From Adineta vaga (lineage: Eukaryota; Rotifera): a stretch of DNA of 64,000 nucleotides. Below the pieces are notes generated by a model, which did not search any database, was not told the DNA's origin, and worked only from the letters and a program-made list of their open reading frames with translations. Both the position numbers and the translations under genes were made by a program. The stretch lies in assembly GCA_021613535.1 (NCBI GenBank), contig CP075496.1, forward strand, positions 7,688,001 through 7,752,000. Direction: 5' to 3'. The first letter of the stretch is position 1. The number at the start of each line of letters is the position of its first letter. Below are positions 13,801 through 25,572 of this stretch, piece by piece.

Positions 13801-15158
13801 AAGAATTTATTCGTACTCAATTAACATGCTATTTACCTTTGAAACGAACTGTCATGTTTATTACTGAATGTCTCAGGAATACAATTATTCGACCAATTTT
13901 CGAAATTGGTTCTGATCTATCAAAATTAAGTTCTATTAAACCACCAGTAAATATTGAATAAAGTTTCTTTTCAAAACATTGAAATAAGATTATCTAGATA
14001 AATTTTCAATTGAAACGATATCAAGCTGGTTTTCATTCGGTCATTGTTTATAATCTTGCTAATGAACAAGTTAAAGTGAAAGAGAAATTTTGATTGACAT
14101 TGTCAAATTATTTTTAGAATTCTGTATGTGATGGATTTAAAAATTGTTCTTGTATTTCATCAATAATATCTCATATATCAATTATTCATTGTGCAGAACA
14201 AGTAACGACATTATTTAAATTTCTATATCTAAAGATTAGCAGTCATAACCTCACTTTATCATAATAATACTTTAACATCGAAATGATTAATTCGCATTGA
14301 AAGCATATCCGACAACTTTACTACTTTGATTCTGTTTTTTGTTTTCGAATAGTTCTATACAATAAATTCAAGAATTAATAATCGTATTTACATCTCATTA
14401 CGGATGGAAAATGAACATACTCACATACCATCGGATAGAAGTATCTTTTTAATTGAAGAAATATCGAAACGTAATGACTTTCACTTGATCAGTAAATTAA
14501 TTCTATTCTTTAGATTAATTTACTTCTGTATATTTTCCTATAAGATAATTCTTGGACGAATGCAATTAAAGAAGAATTTCTTCATTTATTTCAAATGAAT
14601 TTTTCTCAATTAACAGACGATGAAGTTCACACATTTCACATATTGAACAGCTCTTTATCAGATGGTAGATTTATTTTTCTGGGATCAGATTTGAAAATAA
14701 AACTCATGGTAAAAATAACAAGTATTCATTTGAAACACATTCTCTTCGTTGTTTACAGGATGAAGGTCTTTACCATTTTCGAATTACTTATCTATGGGGT
14801 GATCAATTTTGCATGACTAGTAGTGATCTTTTGGTACGTACAATGACTTTCTTTATCTTCTAACTCGATATTTTCATCATAGATATTGATGATTAGTAAT
14901 ACATCTACTCTGACTAGTTATACATTTAATTATTTTCTTGCTTGTATCTTTATATTAATTTTAATGTGTATACTTTGGATTATTGATGTCATATTTTATG
15001 AGAAGATTCTTCGGAAATATTGGAAGAATTTTTTTCAATTGACCAAACATACATTTTTCGTGAATAGATCGATTAATGAGAATATGAATTTTGAAATGTT
15101 AGTCAAAATTCGTGAACAATCACAAAGATTATCATCTTATAGAAAGAAAGATTTTTGA
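10821..15158 (+). CDS. CatSper auxiliary-subunit-like type I membrane protein
   Basis: Many small exons separated by about 44-90 bp introns encode a large secreted-then-anchored protein. The start MKLCLLWLCIRLIEAIHS is a clean signal peptide. A Cys-containing ectodomain with NxS/T sites follows. Near the end, a segment with IEEISKRNDFHLIS and one with GLYHFRITYLWGDQFC resemble the membrane-proximal region shared by CatSper beta, gamma, delta and epsilon subunits. A single transmembrane helix (about FLACIFILILMCILWIIDVI) and a basic cytoplasmic tail close the protein. In other animals these subunits cap the sperm CatSper calcium channel. Frames join across the introns I checked (for example VV|TIHAAIG at about 11090 and DQF|VTKNF at about 13560-13618). 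Which paralogue it is cannot be settled by eye. The family call is moderate; a real multi-exon membrane protein is likely. Confidence 0.6.
11029..11048. repeat. (TA)n microsatellite in intron
   Basis: About ten TA units lie inside a small intron of the CatSper-like gene. Confidence 0.9.
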
Positions 15159-17525
15159 AGGTAGGAATGAATTAGAACAAATAGATATGAAAACATGTTT
15201 CATTCATTATTAATAGTAGAAACTTCGATCGATTGGAATACTTAACACATGAAGTTATGAAATTGATCTGAAAATGTTTCAAATTACAGATCTCCCATCA
15301 ACATATAATTATCTGAATTCTATTCATATCAAAACTAGAATATAATATACGAGTTATTATGTAAATAATCTTTTCTTTTTGTGTTTTAGCATATTCAACT
15401 CATAAAATACTCAGTTAATGATTAATATTATTGACATTAGAAAAGATTTTCTCTTGATCAATATGATTTTTCGTCTACGTTCATTAATACTCTATCAACA
15501 ATTCAAAATAAGAAAAAAGAGATTACTCCCTCCTCGTCTCAAACAACTTGTCACTCAATTAGAATCAAATCAATAAAATCTCAAATTATTCTCTATAGAA
15601 AATTAGAATTCATCCAATTTAGAATTCTTCAATGAAAGAAAAAAAAAGAAAATTAGTTTGTATCTAACTTCCTTTTCTTAGCGGTTTAGTTCCTGTTACC
15701 TGCTGTGATCAACTAGTCTTTTCTTCTTCTTGCTCTATCTTGATAAAAAATTCAATAGATGCAGATTAAACAGATTTTTTTAATTATTTACAACATAAGA
15801 AGAAGAAAAAGAAGCTTTTAGTTTATTCTTGATGAAGAGAGCAAGAAGAAAAAAAGACTTCATCGACATTTCTTTGTCATTGATTTATTGAGATTTGATA
15901 GGATATGTCCACTTGATGATAAAATGAGATAGATTTTTTTTTCTATCAAGTGGACAGCTTGATTAGTTCAATTCATTGATTTTTCTTCCGTACAATGTCG
16001 ACAAACGACACGATCTGAATTCGATTATTAAATGAGATTCTGGTGGTTAGGCTTCCTTTTCCTTTTTCTTTAATAACATCATGTATCTTAATGAAGATTT
16101 GAATACAACTAAAACATACGACGTGCCATTTTTTTTTCTTTGGTCAACATTGTAAAGAGATTGATGACGAGGGTCAATATTTTTCTATGCTCACAAATGA
16201 AACGACCATTAGCAAATGCATACATACACACATACTAACACCTCTCACACCTCTAATGATCATTATACATCCGGTGATAGAAATTGTCAATGAAAATTTA
16301 GTCTATTTTGTTAATATAACAGCATTCTTTGAAAGGAAAAACTAGATAACATCCATTAAAAATCCATACGCTTGATTACTTGCATATTATTTTCTATATA
16401 TAATCATAAGATTTCTTCTTTTCTTGTATGCTCATAAGCACTGATTCGCTTTTATATATATATATATATATCTTCATGTATATGTCTAATAAGCAATTAT
16501 CGAGAAAGTACGACAGAAGTTTCACTAACAATTGCTCCCAAGAGAGCGAAGACGAAGAAAAAAAATTGAGAAAGATCGTATATAGAGCTTATCCGTTGTC
16601 ATTGCTTCGGCTCTAATCTTACTCTCGTCTATAATTTAAGATATTCTCTCTTTTTTTTTCGTATTCTCTATCCAATATGCGTATTAGTAATTTTCATCTC
16701 TTATTCATACTACCACCACTCAGACGATGTCGTCTATTATTTATTGATGCTGGGAGGTAGAAGCAACACTAATTTATTCTCTTCACCTACACAGTCAGTC
16801 AGGCTGCCTCATACTACGATAAGTGTAGAGCAAAGCACAACAGGAGGGCTAGATGAAGAGAGAGAGAGAGCGAAAATCAGCGTTCTCTCTCCCTTCTTTC
16901 GTTCAACAACGAGTAGGTCATGGTTCGCACTCATTGTCACATACATATATACACATACGCATCGATTATTTACAGCAGCCAGAGCAATCCCGGTATGGTG
17001 CATTTGGTGAGAAGAAACAAATGAATGCGTGACAGGGCCAAATCAATTCATCATGTCATAGTACGAACTATTAATGATTTAGGATAGAGAAGAAGAGAAT
17101 ACAAAATGTAAAATATGATGGCATTAAAACTAATCGAACATGGCTTCATGTTTCATCATCTATATATATTTATATTTATATATTTCTTTTTTTTTACTTT
17201 TATACAACAAGAAAACGTTTCTTCCCATTTCACTGTGTATCCATGTCGCGCGTGTGAACAAACAAACGGAAAGCAAAAAAAAAGAACAAGACAGAGAAAA
17301 AAGTTTTGGAAATCAATAGAGAGAATGTGTATAAAAACGAACAAAACGGCACGAACACACGTATACAGCCGATGCGACAAAATAAAGAAAATGACAGAGA
17401 GAGAGAGAGAGAAAGAGAAAAAGAAAACGAAGATGTCGTATGAATTGAGATTCAAATAGATTGCACATCGACCGGGCTTTTTATTTTTGTTTGAATAAGA
17501 TAGGAAAAACAAAGAGATCTTTCGT
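15159..17525. other. Intergenic, CatSper-like 3' flank / SoxB 3' flank
   Basis: About 2.4 kb. A 52-codon plus-strand frame at 15418-15576 (basic, Leu/Arg rich) follows acceptor-like AGs and might be a late or alternative exon of the preceding gene, but the upstream frame already stops at 15158. A 12-bp inverted repeat lies at 15906-15956. A (TA)n run is near 16450-16470 and a (GA)n run near 17395-17412. Part of the stretch nearest 17525 is probably the SoxB 3' UTR. Confidence 0.5.
15906..15956. repeat. Perfect 12-bp inverted repeat, 27-nt spacer
   Basis: TGTCCACTTGAT at 15906-15917 is matched by its exact reverse complement at 15945-15956. Each arm contains CCACTTGA, which resembles an NK2-class homeodomain site and an E-box-like CACTTG. 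It could be a paired binding site or a short hairpin. Function is inferred only. Confidence 0.5.
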
Positions 17526-18677
17526 TTACATATGCTGTTCAGGTGATGATGGATCCGGAGGAGAATAATCTTGATGTGGAGCTGGTGGTATTGGTGAATA
17601 GAAATGTTGTTGAGAAGAAATAGGTTCTGGTTTCATATAAGAATATAGATGATTGTTATTATAACCATATTGAACAGATGGTGGAGGAGTCTGAGAACTT
17701 GTACTTGATGGTGGACCATAATGATACATATTTGAGGGTGGAAATGGATGTGGATAAAGTATATTTGGATCTGTCATTGAATACGATGAATTACAATCTG
17801 TTAAATAGGGTGATGATGATGACGATGCTATAACATTTCCTGGTAAAGCCCAACTTGTTCCACGTGGTGGTAATGGTGGTGGAAGATTTGCTGAAGATGA
17901 ATTCAAAAGATGTTGTTGCTGTTGAAGATGTAAATGATTTAATTTGTCTTTTTTCTGTTGTGAATGATGATTATTCATTGCAATGGAATTATGATTATTT
18001 GATGTAGGCGTTGTTGGTTGTAAATTTTTTGTTTTACGTCTTGGTCGATATTTATAATCAGGATGTTCTTTCATATGAATTGCACGTAAACGTTTTGCTT
18101 CATCAATAAATGGTCGTTTATCTTCTTCATTTAAACTTTTCCATTCTGCACCTAAACATCGACTTATAGCTGAATTATGCATTTTAGGATTTTCTTGTGC
18201 CATTTTTCGTCGTTGACCACGTGACCATACCATAAATGCATTCATTGGTCGTTTAACACGATCATCAAATGTTTTTTTTGCAGAAGAATTATGATGATGA
18301 TGTTGATGATGGTGATGATGACTTGCTGAAAGTGAATTTGGAGTTAAGGCTGATGAAGATGTTGGTGGTGTTGTACCATCAGGTGAAGACGATAAAGGCG
18401 ATGAAGGTTCGTCTTTCGACGAATTCGAATGAGGTCCATTCATACCATTAGAATATTGTGAAGGTGGTGCTTGTAAATGATGTGGCATCATCAGATGTGT
18501 ATGTGAAGGATGTGGATTCATCATCCAATTGCTTGATGGTGGTAATGGTTGTGCAGAAGAAGTTTGTACTGACGGATCGTAAACATTTCCATGAGGATAG
18601 GGTAGATGATGATGTGGATAATGAGATGTATTGAAAGATAACTCGGCATTCGAGTCCATATTATATAAAGAAACCAT
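17526..18677 (-). CDS. SoxB-group HMG-box transcription factor
   Basis: An uninterrupted coding region of 383 residues. The HMG box spans about residues 138-218 ([20 protein letters not shown] through [13 protein letters not shown]), a sequence type characteristic of SoxB proteins (Sox1/2/3/14/21), which bend DNA at ACAAT-type sites and act in neural and stem-cell programmes. The N-terminal arm is Pro/His/Ser rich with a His tract at residues 120-129. The C-terminal arm has a Gln run and many Tyr/Pro/Ser. Inside the box, the usual NSEISKRLGAEW is [12 protein letters not shown], so conserved Glu and Arg positions are changed. The Met at 18677 has a CCATGG context; a second Met lies six codons in. 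An acceptor-like AG lies 2 nt upstream and a donor-like AGGTAAAG near 19019, so a 5' UTR intron of about 340 bp is possible. The SoxB call is secure; subgroup B1 versus B2 is open. Confidence 0.93.
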   Translation of the reverse strand: MVSLYNMDSNAELSFNTSHYPHHHLPYPHGNVYDPSVQTSSAQPLPPSSNWMMNPHPSHTHLMMPHHLQAPPSQYSNGMNGPHSNSSKDEPSSPLSSSPDGTTPPTSSSALTPNSLSASHHHHHQHHHHNSSAKKTFDDRVKRPMNAFMVWSRGQRRKMAQENPKMHNSAISRCLGAEWKSLNEEDKRPFIDEAKRLRAIHMKEHPDYKYRPRRKTKNLQPTTPTSNNHNSIAMNNHHSQQKKDKLNHLHLQQQQHLLNSSSANLPPPLPPRGTSWALPGNVIASSSSSPYLTDCNSSYSMTDPNILYPHPFPPSNMYHYGPPSSTSSQTPPPSVQYGYNNNHLYSYMKPEPISSQQHFYSPIPPAPHQDYSPPDPSSPEQHM

Positions 18678-18679
18678 GG

Positions 18680-19019
18680 CTAAATAGAAAAATGAGTGTT
18701 AGAATAAATGATGAAATTTAAAGCAAATGATGAAAATAATGACATACTTTGACAAAGAATTTTAAATAATCAAAACACTTAGCATTCCATTGGTTGATAA
18801 CTGAACAGAAAAAAAATGATATTATTTTCATTATCAGCTGTTGATTATCTATCATAATCGACGAATGTCATTCTCAATTGTATTATATATACAGCAAACT
18901 ACACACATTCAATTCATTCATTCATTCACTCATTCATTCTTTTTTTTTGGTTTTCTTTTCTTTTTTCCTTCTCCCTTTTTGTTTTCTCTATTGTTATAGA
19001 ATAATAGGAAGAACTTTAC
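18680..19019 (-). other. Putative 5' UTR intron of the SoxB gene
   Basis: On the minus strand, a donor-like AG/GTAAAG at about 19019 and a TTTCTATTTAG acceptor at 18680-18681 bracket about 340 bp that end 2 nt before the ATG. The same acceptor could instead receive a spliced leader. The intron holds a CATT tetranucleotide repeat near 18905-18940. Confidence 0.4.
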
Positions 19020-20299
19020 CTGGTGTATATGTGTATATGTGTTTGTTAATAAGAAGAAACCGTCATGTTGATGAGATGAATTCAATACAATACAATCGCA
19101 TCGATACTCAATGTGCCTGACGCCGACGCTCACTCCCGTTTTTTTCTCTTCTCGCTCTCGCTCTCCTTCTCCCTTTCTCTCTTTCTCTTTTTCTCTACGG
19201 ATGGGAGCACAATAGATTAGAGAAAAAGAAATTTTTTTGAGAGAAACATAAGTACTAGATTCGTATAATATCCTTCTTTAATAGCAGCACATGGCTTACC
19301 GTGTGTTATTCGAAAGGTGTGAGCGTATATTGTTCTCTCGTTCTTTTCTAATAACAGCAGTCCGGTCAGGTATACTGAAGCAAGCGATCGTTTTCCTTTT
19401 TAGCAGAACGCAACAAGGAGAAAGCGAGAAAGAGAAGAGAACAAGAGAGAAAGAAGGAGAAAAGAGTTTTTTTTTTCTTATACTCCGCCAATACGCTCCC
19501 AACCGATGTAACTGTTATTTCGATTGGCGCGTCCGACCTAACATACAGCCAATCATGATCATAGATAACGAAGAAAAATTTCATTAGAATATTTTATTGT
19601 TTGTTGCTACTACAATTGACATGATCATATATGCACTGAGACAAAAAACGTAAAAATATACAAATGGAAAAAATGTTGATGACTAAATCCATATCATCCA
19701 TTTGTTTGTAATTTTAATAGCCTAAAATAGAAAAAAAGATGAAGAAAAGAATTCTATTTAGACTTATCATAAGGATTACGAAAAATATTTTCATCCGACT
19801 TAGAATAATAATGCAACGAATCCTAACAATAACAACATATTTTGTCTAATCTCTTGTCACACGTTTTTTTTCTTCCTAACGAAAAAGAAAACTATTTGCC
19901 TTATAGGTAGAAAGATAAGAAAACAGCAATTATGCTGATACAATATCAACGATTAAATGTTCATCATATCAAGTGATAACATACGGAATGTTAAACGGCA
20001 TTTGTCACCTAAATTTAAGTGTAATTATATATAAAGTGTTCAACGAGAGATACGAGCTTCGTAATCTCTTTCACGTGCATACACTCGAAATGTTCTGCTC
20101 AATAATTACAGCTTTACTTCCTCTTCTCGTCGTGTTAAGTTACATAGAATGTTATTTCAGTGAATCTCATTTTTTCCTCTTGCAATGATAATTAATTAAT
20201 TGAATAACCCATAATTGAGTTTTGAACGTGATAGAGAATCAGTTTTTTTACTGAATTCAAAAAATGACGAATTTTTTGGCTAGGCAACAGATGGCAACG

Positions 20300-20349
20300 A
20301 TCGTCATCATCATCATCATCATCAACATCAATAATATCATCATCATCGT
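20300..20349. repeat. Interrupted (CAT)n trinucleotide repeat
   Basis: A run of CAT/ATC units broken by CAA and AATAT. It lies in the non-coding SoxB upstream region. Confidence 0.85.
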
Positions 20350-23300
20350 TGTCACTTGTGCAGATTGACCCCGCCTAGGTTTCTGTGTTCGAATCGATTT
20401 TTAATGCAAGGACATACTTCTCTCTTTTTTTCTTCTTCTTATAAGTAGCTATCGGGCAGCAACTGGTTTACCTGACGAGAACATCTCACAAGGCACCAGC
20501 AGCATTTCCGTTTGTTGCTTTCATTAATCGAAAACAACAAAAATCTGATCGAGCAGAAAGAAGAAATCCGATTTTGAATCATCAAGATATACCACTCAAT
20601 GCTTATTCAAGTATATTTGCCTTCTATTATATGTGATTGTATTTACTTTATGCTTTTGAGTATGTTTGTAGACTAAGAATCATGCATTTTCATTTCACCT
20701 GTATCTGATCGAACTAAATAAACATGTATACTGCTGAATGTTGAAAAAAAAGAAAAAAAAATCTATGTTAACAGATTATTCCATTGTTCTTTATGACCGA
20801 TAGGGTTGCTTGATTGAATTTTCACATTGTACTATTGATTGATCTTTCCCTATGGTGTTAAAAAAAGGTGCTAGATCCGCCCTTAATGAGTTAAGCTGAA
20901 TAGGCAACAAGGAAAAAAAACGAACGATGTTGATACAATATATTAAACCAATGGAAATTATTTGAGTAAAAATGGCAAAGTTTTAGATTGAACGGATGTT
21001 GATAAGTATCCGGTGATATGTGTCAAATAAGCAATAAAGAGAAATCACACATCGACATACATTTTGTCTACGATACGTGTGCCACGTAAGAAAGATCATT
21101 TTGACACCTTTGTGTCCCTTTTCTCTCTCTCCTTCTCTATTTCCTTCTTCTTCATTAGAACAATAAATGATGATCGATGTGTATGTGTTATTACATCGCT
21201 AATGTGCCCGTTGGCTGAAGAAAAATAGTTGTATGCTATTTTAACAAAAAAAATTGCAAAGTAATGTTAGAATACATTGCAGTGTGTGTTCACTTAAGCG
21301 TATTTGTGGGAGACAGCACCTATATATATTTTTATGTGTATTTGATTGTGCTCGAATGAACATGGGTATTCTATGTGAAAGATATCATCCGTTTGATCCA
21401 CCATTAAGAGAAAAAGAGAAAGACTATTTCCCAAGAGAAAATGGGTTGGCTCGATGTAATGAAGCGACGCCCGAAGGCGGGATCTATGGCATTCGATTAT
21501 TGACAAAGAATGTCTTTCTTTCTCTTTTTTTAATTATATAGACAAGTACCTTATCCATTTGGAATATGAATTTCCAGATCAAACGAATAACCGACAAACA
21601 TTGGCAATTGTTTCCTGACGACATGCAAATGCATTCTTTCGTGATATTAAACCGATGATATCCTTTGTTTTTCGTTTTATGTGCGTGACTTAACCATCAG
21701 TTTAAGATCTGGTATCGTCTTTTGATGAATGTCTCGTTTCTATTTTCTTTCTCTCTCTCCCTCTCATTCTCGGTTTTTTCTTTTCGATTATGTATTGGAA
21801 CGACGATGCCAATTAAACGGACGTCGTTCGACTTCCTTCCGTCACTGTCGGTCGGAAGGTGAATGAAAGCGAAGACGAACGATAGTTCAAGTTGAGAAGA
21901 AGAAGTAGAAGAGAAGGATACTTCAACTGATTCTCAAGTAGCAATTTTGTTGTGTTGCTGTCCAACTCTTGACTTAGATGCTTGAAGAAAGAAAAAAGAT
22001 ATCATCATTCTCATAGATCAATTTTCCTATCGTTCACATAATATGAAGTGTTATTATTCTCGCTGCTGCTGTTATTGTTGTTGTTAGAGAAATCCGATCG
22101 TATATAAACGATGAAATCAACATTTGTCACATTTTTTTCCTTAATGTCACAACATTCGATATACGCATCATTAGTTTATATGCATATGCAGTGCGAGAAA
22201 AAAAACCTAATTAGAAAATTGAATTGTTCGGACTCATGAACATATCCATTTTTTCCCAATAGAGCACCGATCATCATCTATTGAGGAGAAAGTGAGTGAA
22301 TTGCGTGACCAAGCGTCTCTCTAGCGGTTGTGTTTAGGTGACAAACAGTGATGATGATGATGATGCTGTCAATGAATATATATATATTTGTATGTACATA
22401 TGAATGCGCGTGATTTAATTCGATTGGGGACTCTGTGTGCGTGTCAATCGAGACAAACTGTCATCATCGAAACAGACTGGCATAGATTTCAAAAAGAAAT
22501 GAAATGAATTTATTTTTTGTTTGAAAAACGAGACGAATCTTTCGTCTTTTTCCAGTCTGTCCGGCAAGACTCAAATCAATATTTACATATTGTCTTTACT
22601 AATCCGTTCTTCTATGTATGTCACGCGCTCAAGGCAAAGTGAAGGTCGTCCACTTAACACATCTATACTCATTATAGGCTTAGTAAAATAAAGGGAAAAA
22701 GGATTGTACAACATTGTTAATCGATAAAGTAATGTTTAGACTAATACTTATACACGATCAATTAAATTTTCTAGTGAACGAACAAACGAGAGACAATCAA
22801 TTGACTATTATCGTTGTTACTTTTATTTCACGTTATTTCTTTGAAGTTAAGATTTAATTTCAATAATCATTTTTTGTTGTTTGTTTTTCAATGTAGATTT
22901 ATTAAAAATATGAAAATGAATTAATTCACATATAAGTGAAACTATTCTTTCTCGTATTGATGGATAAATTGAAGTATATACTACAATCAATTTCGAATGT
23001 TGAAGTGGAAAGAAAATATCTAAATGAATAGAACAGTTCTATTGCCATCTATTCCAATAACTAGCGACATCTAAACTAAATTGTATTACAAAAAGAAAAA
23101 CAAAGTATAAATCTTCTAGAATTGATTGTTCAATGATGATGATTATGATCAAATTAATACTCTACTTATCTAATAACTATGTTCTCACATTATAATAACT
23201 TTAGAGTTGATCTTTCTTGAATAAATAGATACAGATATTCAATTCTTACCTGTATAATAATAACGACTGATACGTGGCAGAACGATTGCCTATCTACATA

Positions 23301-23869
23301 ACTAATGCTATGTGATTTTCAATGATAGGTTAAATAAGACGTCTATATCCATGAAAATAGTTGTGGTTGTTGATCATGATGATCATGTTGTTATATTTCG
23401 TCAGATGAAAAGAAACATAATCGATTGATTCGACCAAATATCTATCGTTTCGCAGTTATAAGTATCCATGCAACATAAAATAACACGCTTGTCGACACGA
23501 CAGCATCCATTGAAATATAGAACATATTGAATTGAATTCAATGGTATTTGTAGTAGCAACTTCTTTTTCTCTCGGTGCTTTCAAAGCACTCACGTACATA
23601 CAACACAAAAGCCGCTTAGATACGGTTGATTGAAATGGCAGTTGCTCTGTCTCTTTCTCTCGTTTTTCTTTTTTATTTCTCTTTTTCTCTTCCCCCTCCC
23701 GTTTTTTTTTTGACCCACATGAGTTGTCTTTGTGTGTCGTCGTCGTTGTTGAGTATAAAGGATACTCTTCACTTCTCCTCCTGTGCGTCCCTTTTGTTCG
23801 TATGTCCTCTCCTTTTGAAATCAACACAACAATAACACATCCATATATTCATGAAGCAGTCAAGCAGAC

Positions 23870-23934
23870 GAATGAATGAATGAAAAGAATGAAAGAAAGA
23901 AAGAATGAATGAATGAATATATGAATGAATGAAA
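23870..23934. repeat. (GAAT)n/(GAAA)n tetranucleotide tract
   Basis: Mixed GAAT and GAAA units with small interruptions. The open frames seen across it are repeat artefacts. Confidence 0.85.
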
Positions 23935-25572
23935 AAAAAAGAAGGAAGGAAGGTTGCCCTATAGCTAGTCTGCATAATAGTGAAAGACAAGTAAAGAAAT
24001 CTTTCATCTTGTTCATGTCTACCTGATCTATAAAATTGACGAGGCATATACACAAATCTAGCATGATGTGAAGATAATCGTTTGCTTTTGTTCCATATGT
24101 ATATACTTTAAGCATGAATAGAAACCAGAGAATGCAACAAAGAAAAAGAATGAAAGAAAGAAAGAAAGAAAATATCATCTTTATGTAGAATCTAAATTAA
24201 AAAAAAGGAAGAAGAAATTGACAGGTTGTTACATTTCAATGATAAATTCAAGTTCTTATTGTTTGTCTACTCATAATAACAATCTTATTCGTCTACATCG
24301 TATTCTTGATCATTTTCATCAATCTTGAAACCGATGCAATCATTCGATCTTTTACCCACTCAGTTCGATATGAAAGCTAAAGAATAAATCACGCATGTCT
24401 TTGATTTTTCTCAATTGTGAAACTCTTACATCCGATCAACTACCGACATCTGAAAGGCTAAAAATTTTACATTACAATAGTAGACAATACACCAGTCTTG
24501 TTTTGAGCCATCGGATGACTTCACGGCTATCATATATTTGATGAAATGTGTTATTATCAAACAGAAATCCTACAGCGCAAAAAATCTGATTGATTCATTA
24601 TAAAAAATAATTTTGGGACAACTAATGTTTCTTATAAAAACAAACGATGTGATGAAGAAGATTTTTATTTTTAACCGTCTACATCAATTTATTTAGGTGT
24701 CGAAAAACGAGTTAAAAAGATGGTTTTTACTCCACTAAATATTCATTGATGCATTGATGCTTATCCAAGCACAAATTATTTGTAAAGGGTTCCTATTCAA
24801 CTCATCTGCTCAGTCTAACATTCGATCTAACACAATCAATTTGTATTGATCAATTGATTTCTATAAACAAGATTTATGTCTATTGAGTAGTTCATTCTTT
24901 AATTTATTTTCTTTTCGAAGTATCAACAATATTTTTTTTTCTTGTTTTCTTTCACTCGTTTTCAATCTGTTGGAATTAATATATCTAAGTGAAGTTTTAT
25001 CATAAGACATGTATATATAAAATGATTTTTCGAAAGAGAATATTAGTTAAAGAATACCCTTGTATACATTCATCTTTTATTAAAATATTTTTAGTTGATT
25101 ACTTTTTCAAATATAGTTTTCATTCTTTTACAATCCCTATATATATATATACTCAGATTAAATCATACTTAATCATGTAAAATGAGTTCTAATTACTGAT
25201 ATAAATCATTTTAATCAAAGATAATTAGAGAAGAAAATCTTCCTTTTCATTTCTTTAATTACATCCATAAACGTCGTCCGTTGAAATCGTATTCTCCCGA
25301 AACAAAAATGATCTAGTAAATTTATTTCCTTGAGAAGATAAAATAGAATTAATTAGGAAAAGAAACAATTCCACTAGTATGCATATGATAAATGATTATT
25401 TCAATTGCATATATACTGAAAATATATGTGCGCTCGTCTGCCGAAACATATCACAAGGTTAAAATAGAAATGACAAGATGAGAAAAACAAACATAGTTTA
25501 CATGTTTTGGAAGACGATAAAGCGCACAAAGAGAGAGAGAGAGAGAAAATAGTGAAAAAGAAAAGAATTTAA

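Larger units (their letters stand above)
19020..25572. other. Gene-poor 6.5 kb upstream of SoxB
   Basis: No convincing coding region was found on either strand; frames here are short and low in complexity. Polypyrimidine/GAGA-type runs lie at 19140-19200 and 21115-21150, as expected of promoter-proximal DNA. An octamer ATGCAAAT (21623-21630) lies near a Sox-like ACAAT core (reverse strand, 21605-21615). Trinucleotide and tetranucleotide repeats are scattered. Large empty flanks around a developmental Sox gene are commonly regulatory; that reading is inference. Confidence 0.55.

Noticed and set aside
16744-17512. Frames of 88-118 codons 3' of SoxB on both strands
   Set aside because: Low-complexity Lys/Arg/Phe/Ser content over purine/pyrimidine tracts; more likely 3' UTR or spacer.
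20380-20400. tRNA T-loop-like GTTCGAATC
   Set aside because: The flanking bases do not form a T stem, and no D arm or anticodon arm can be drawn.
23456-24178. Overlapping long open frames on both strands
   Set aside because: They run through tetranucleotide and poly-T/poly-A repeats and read as Lys/Arg/Glu or Phe/Ser/His strings, which is repeat artefact.
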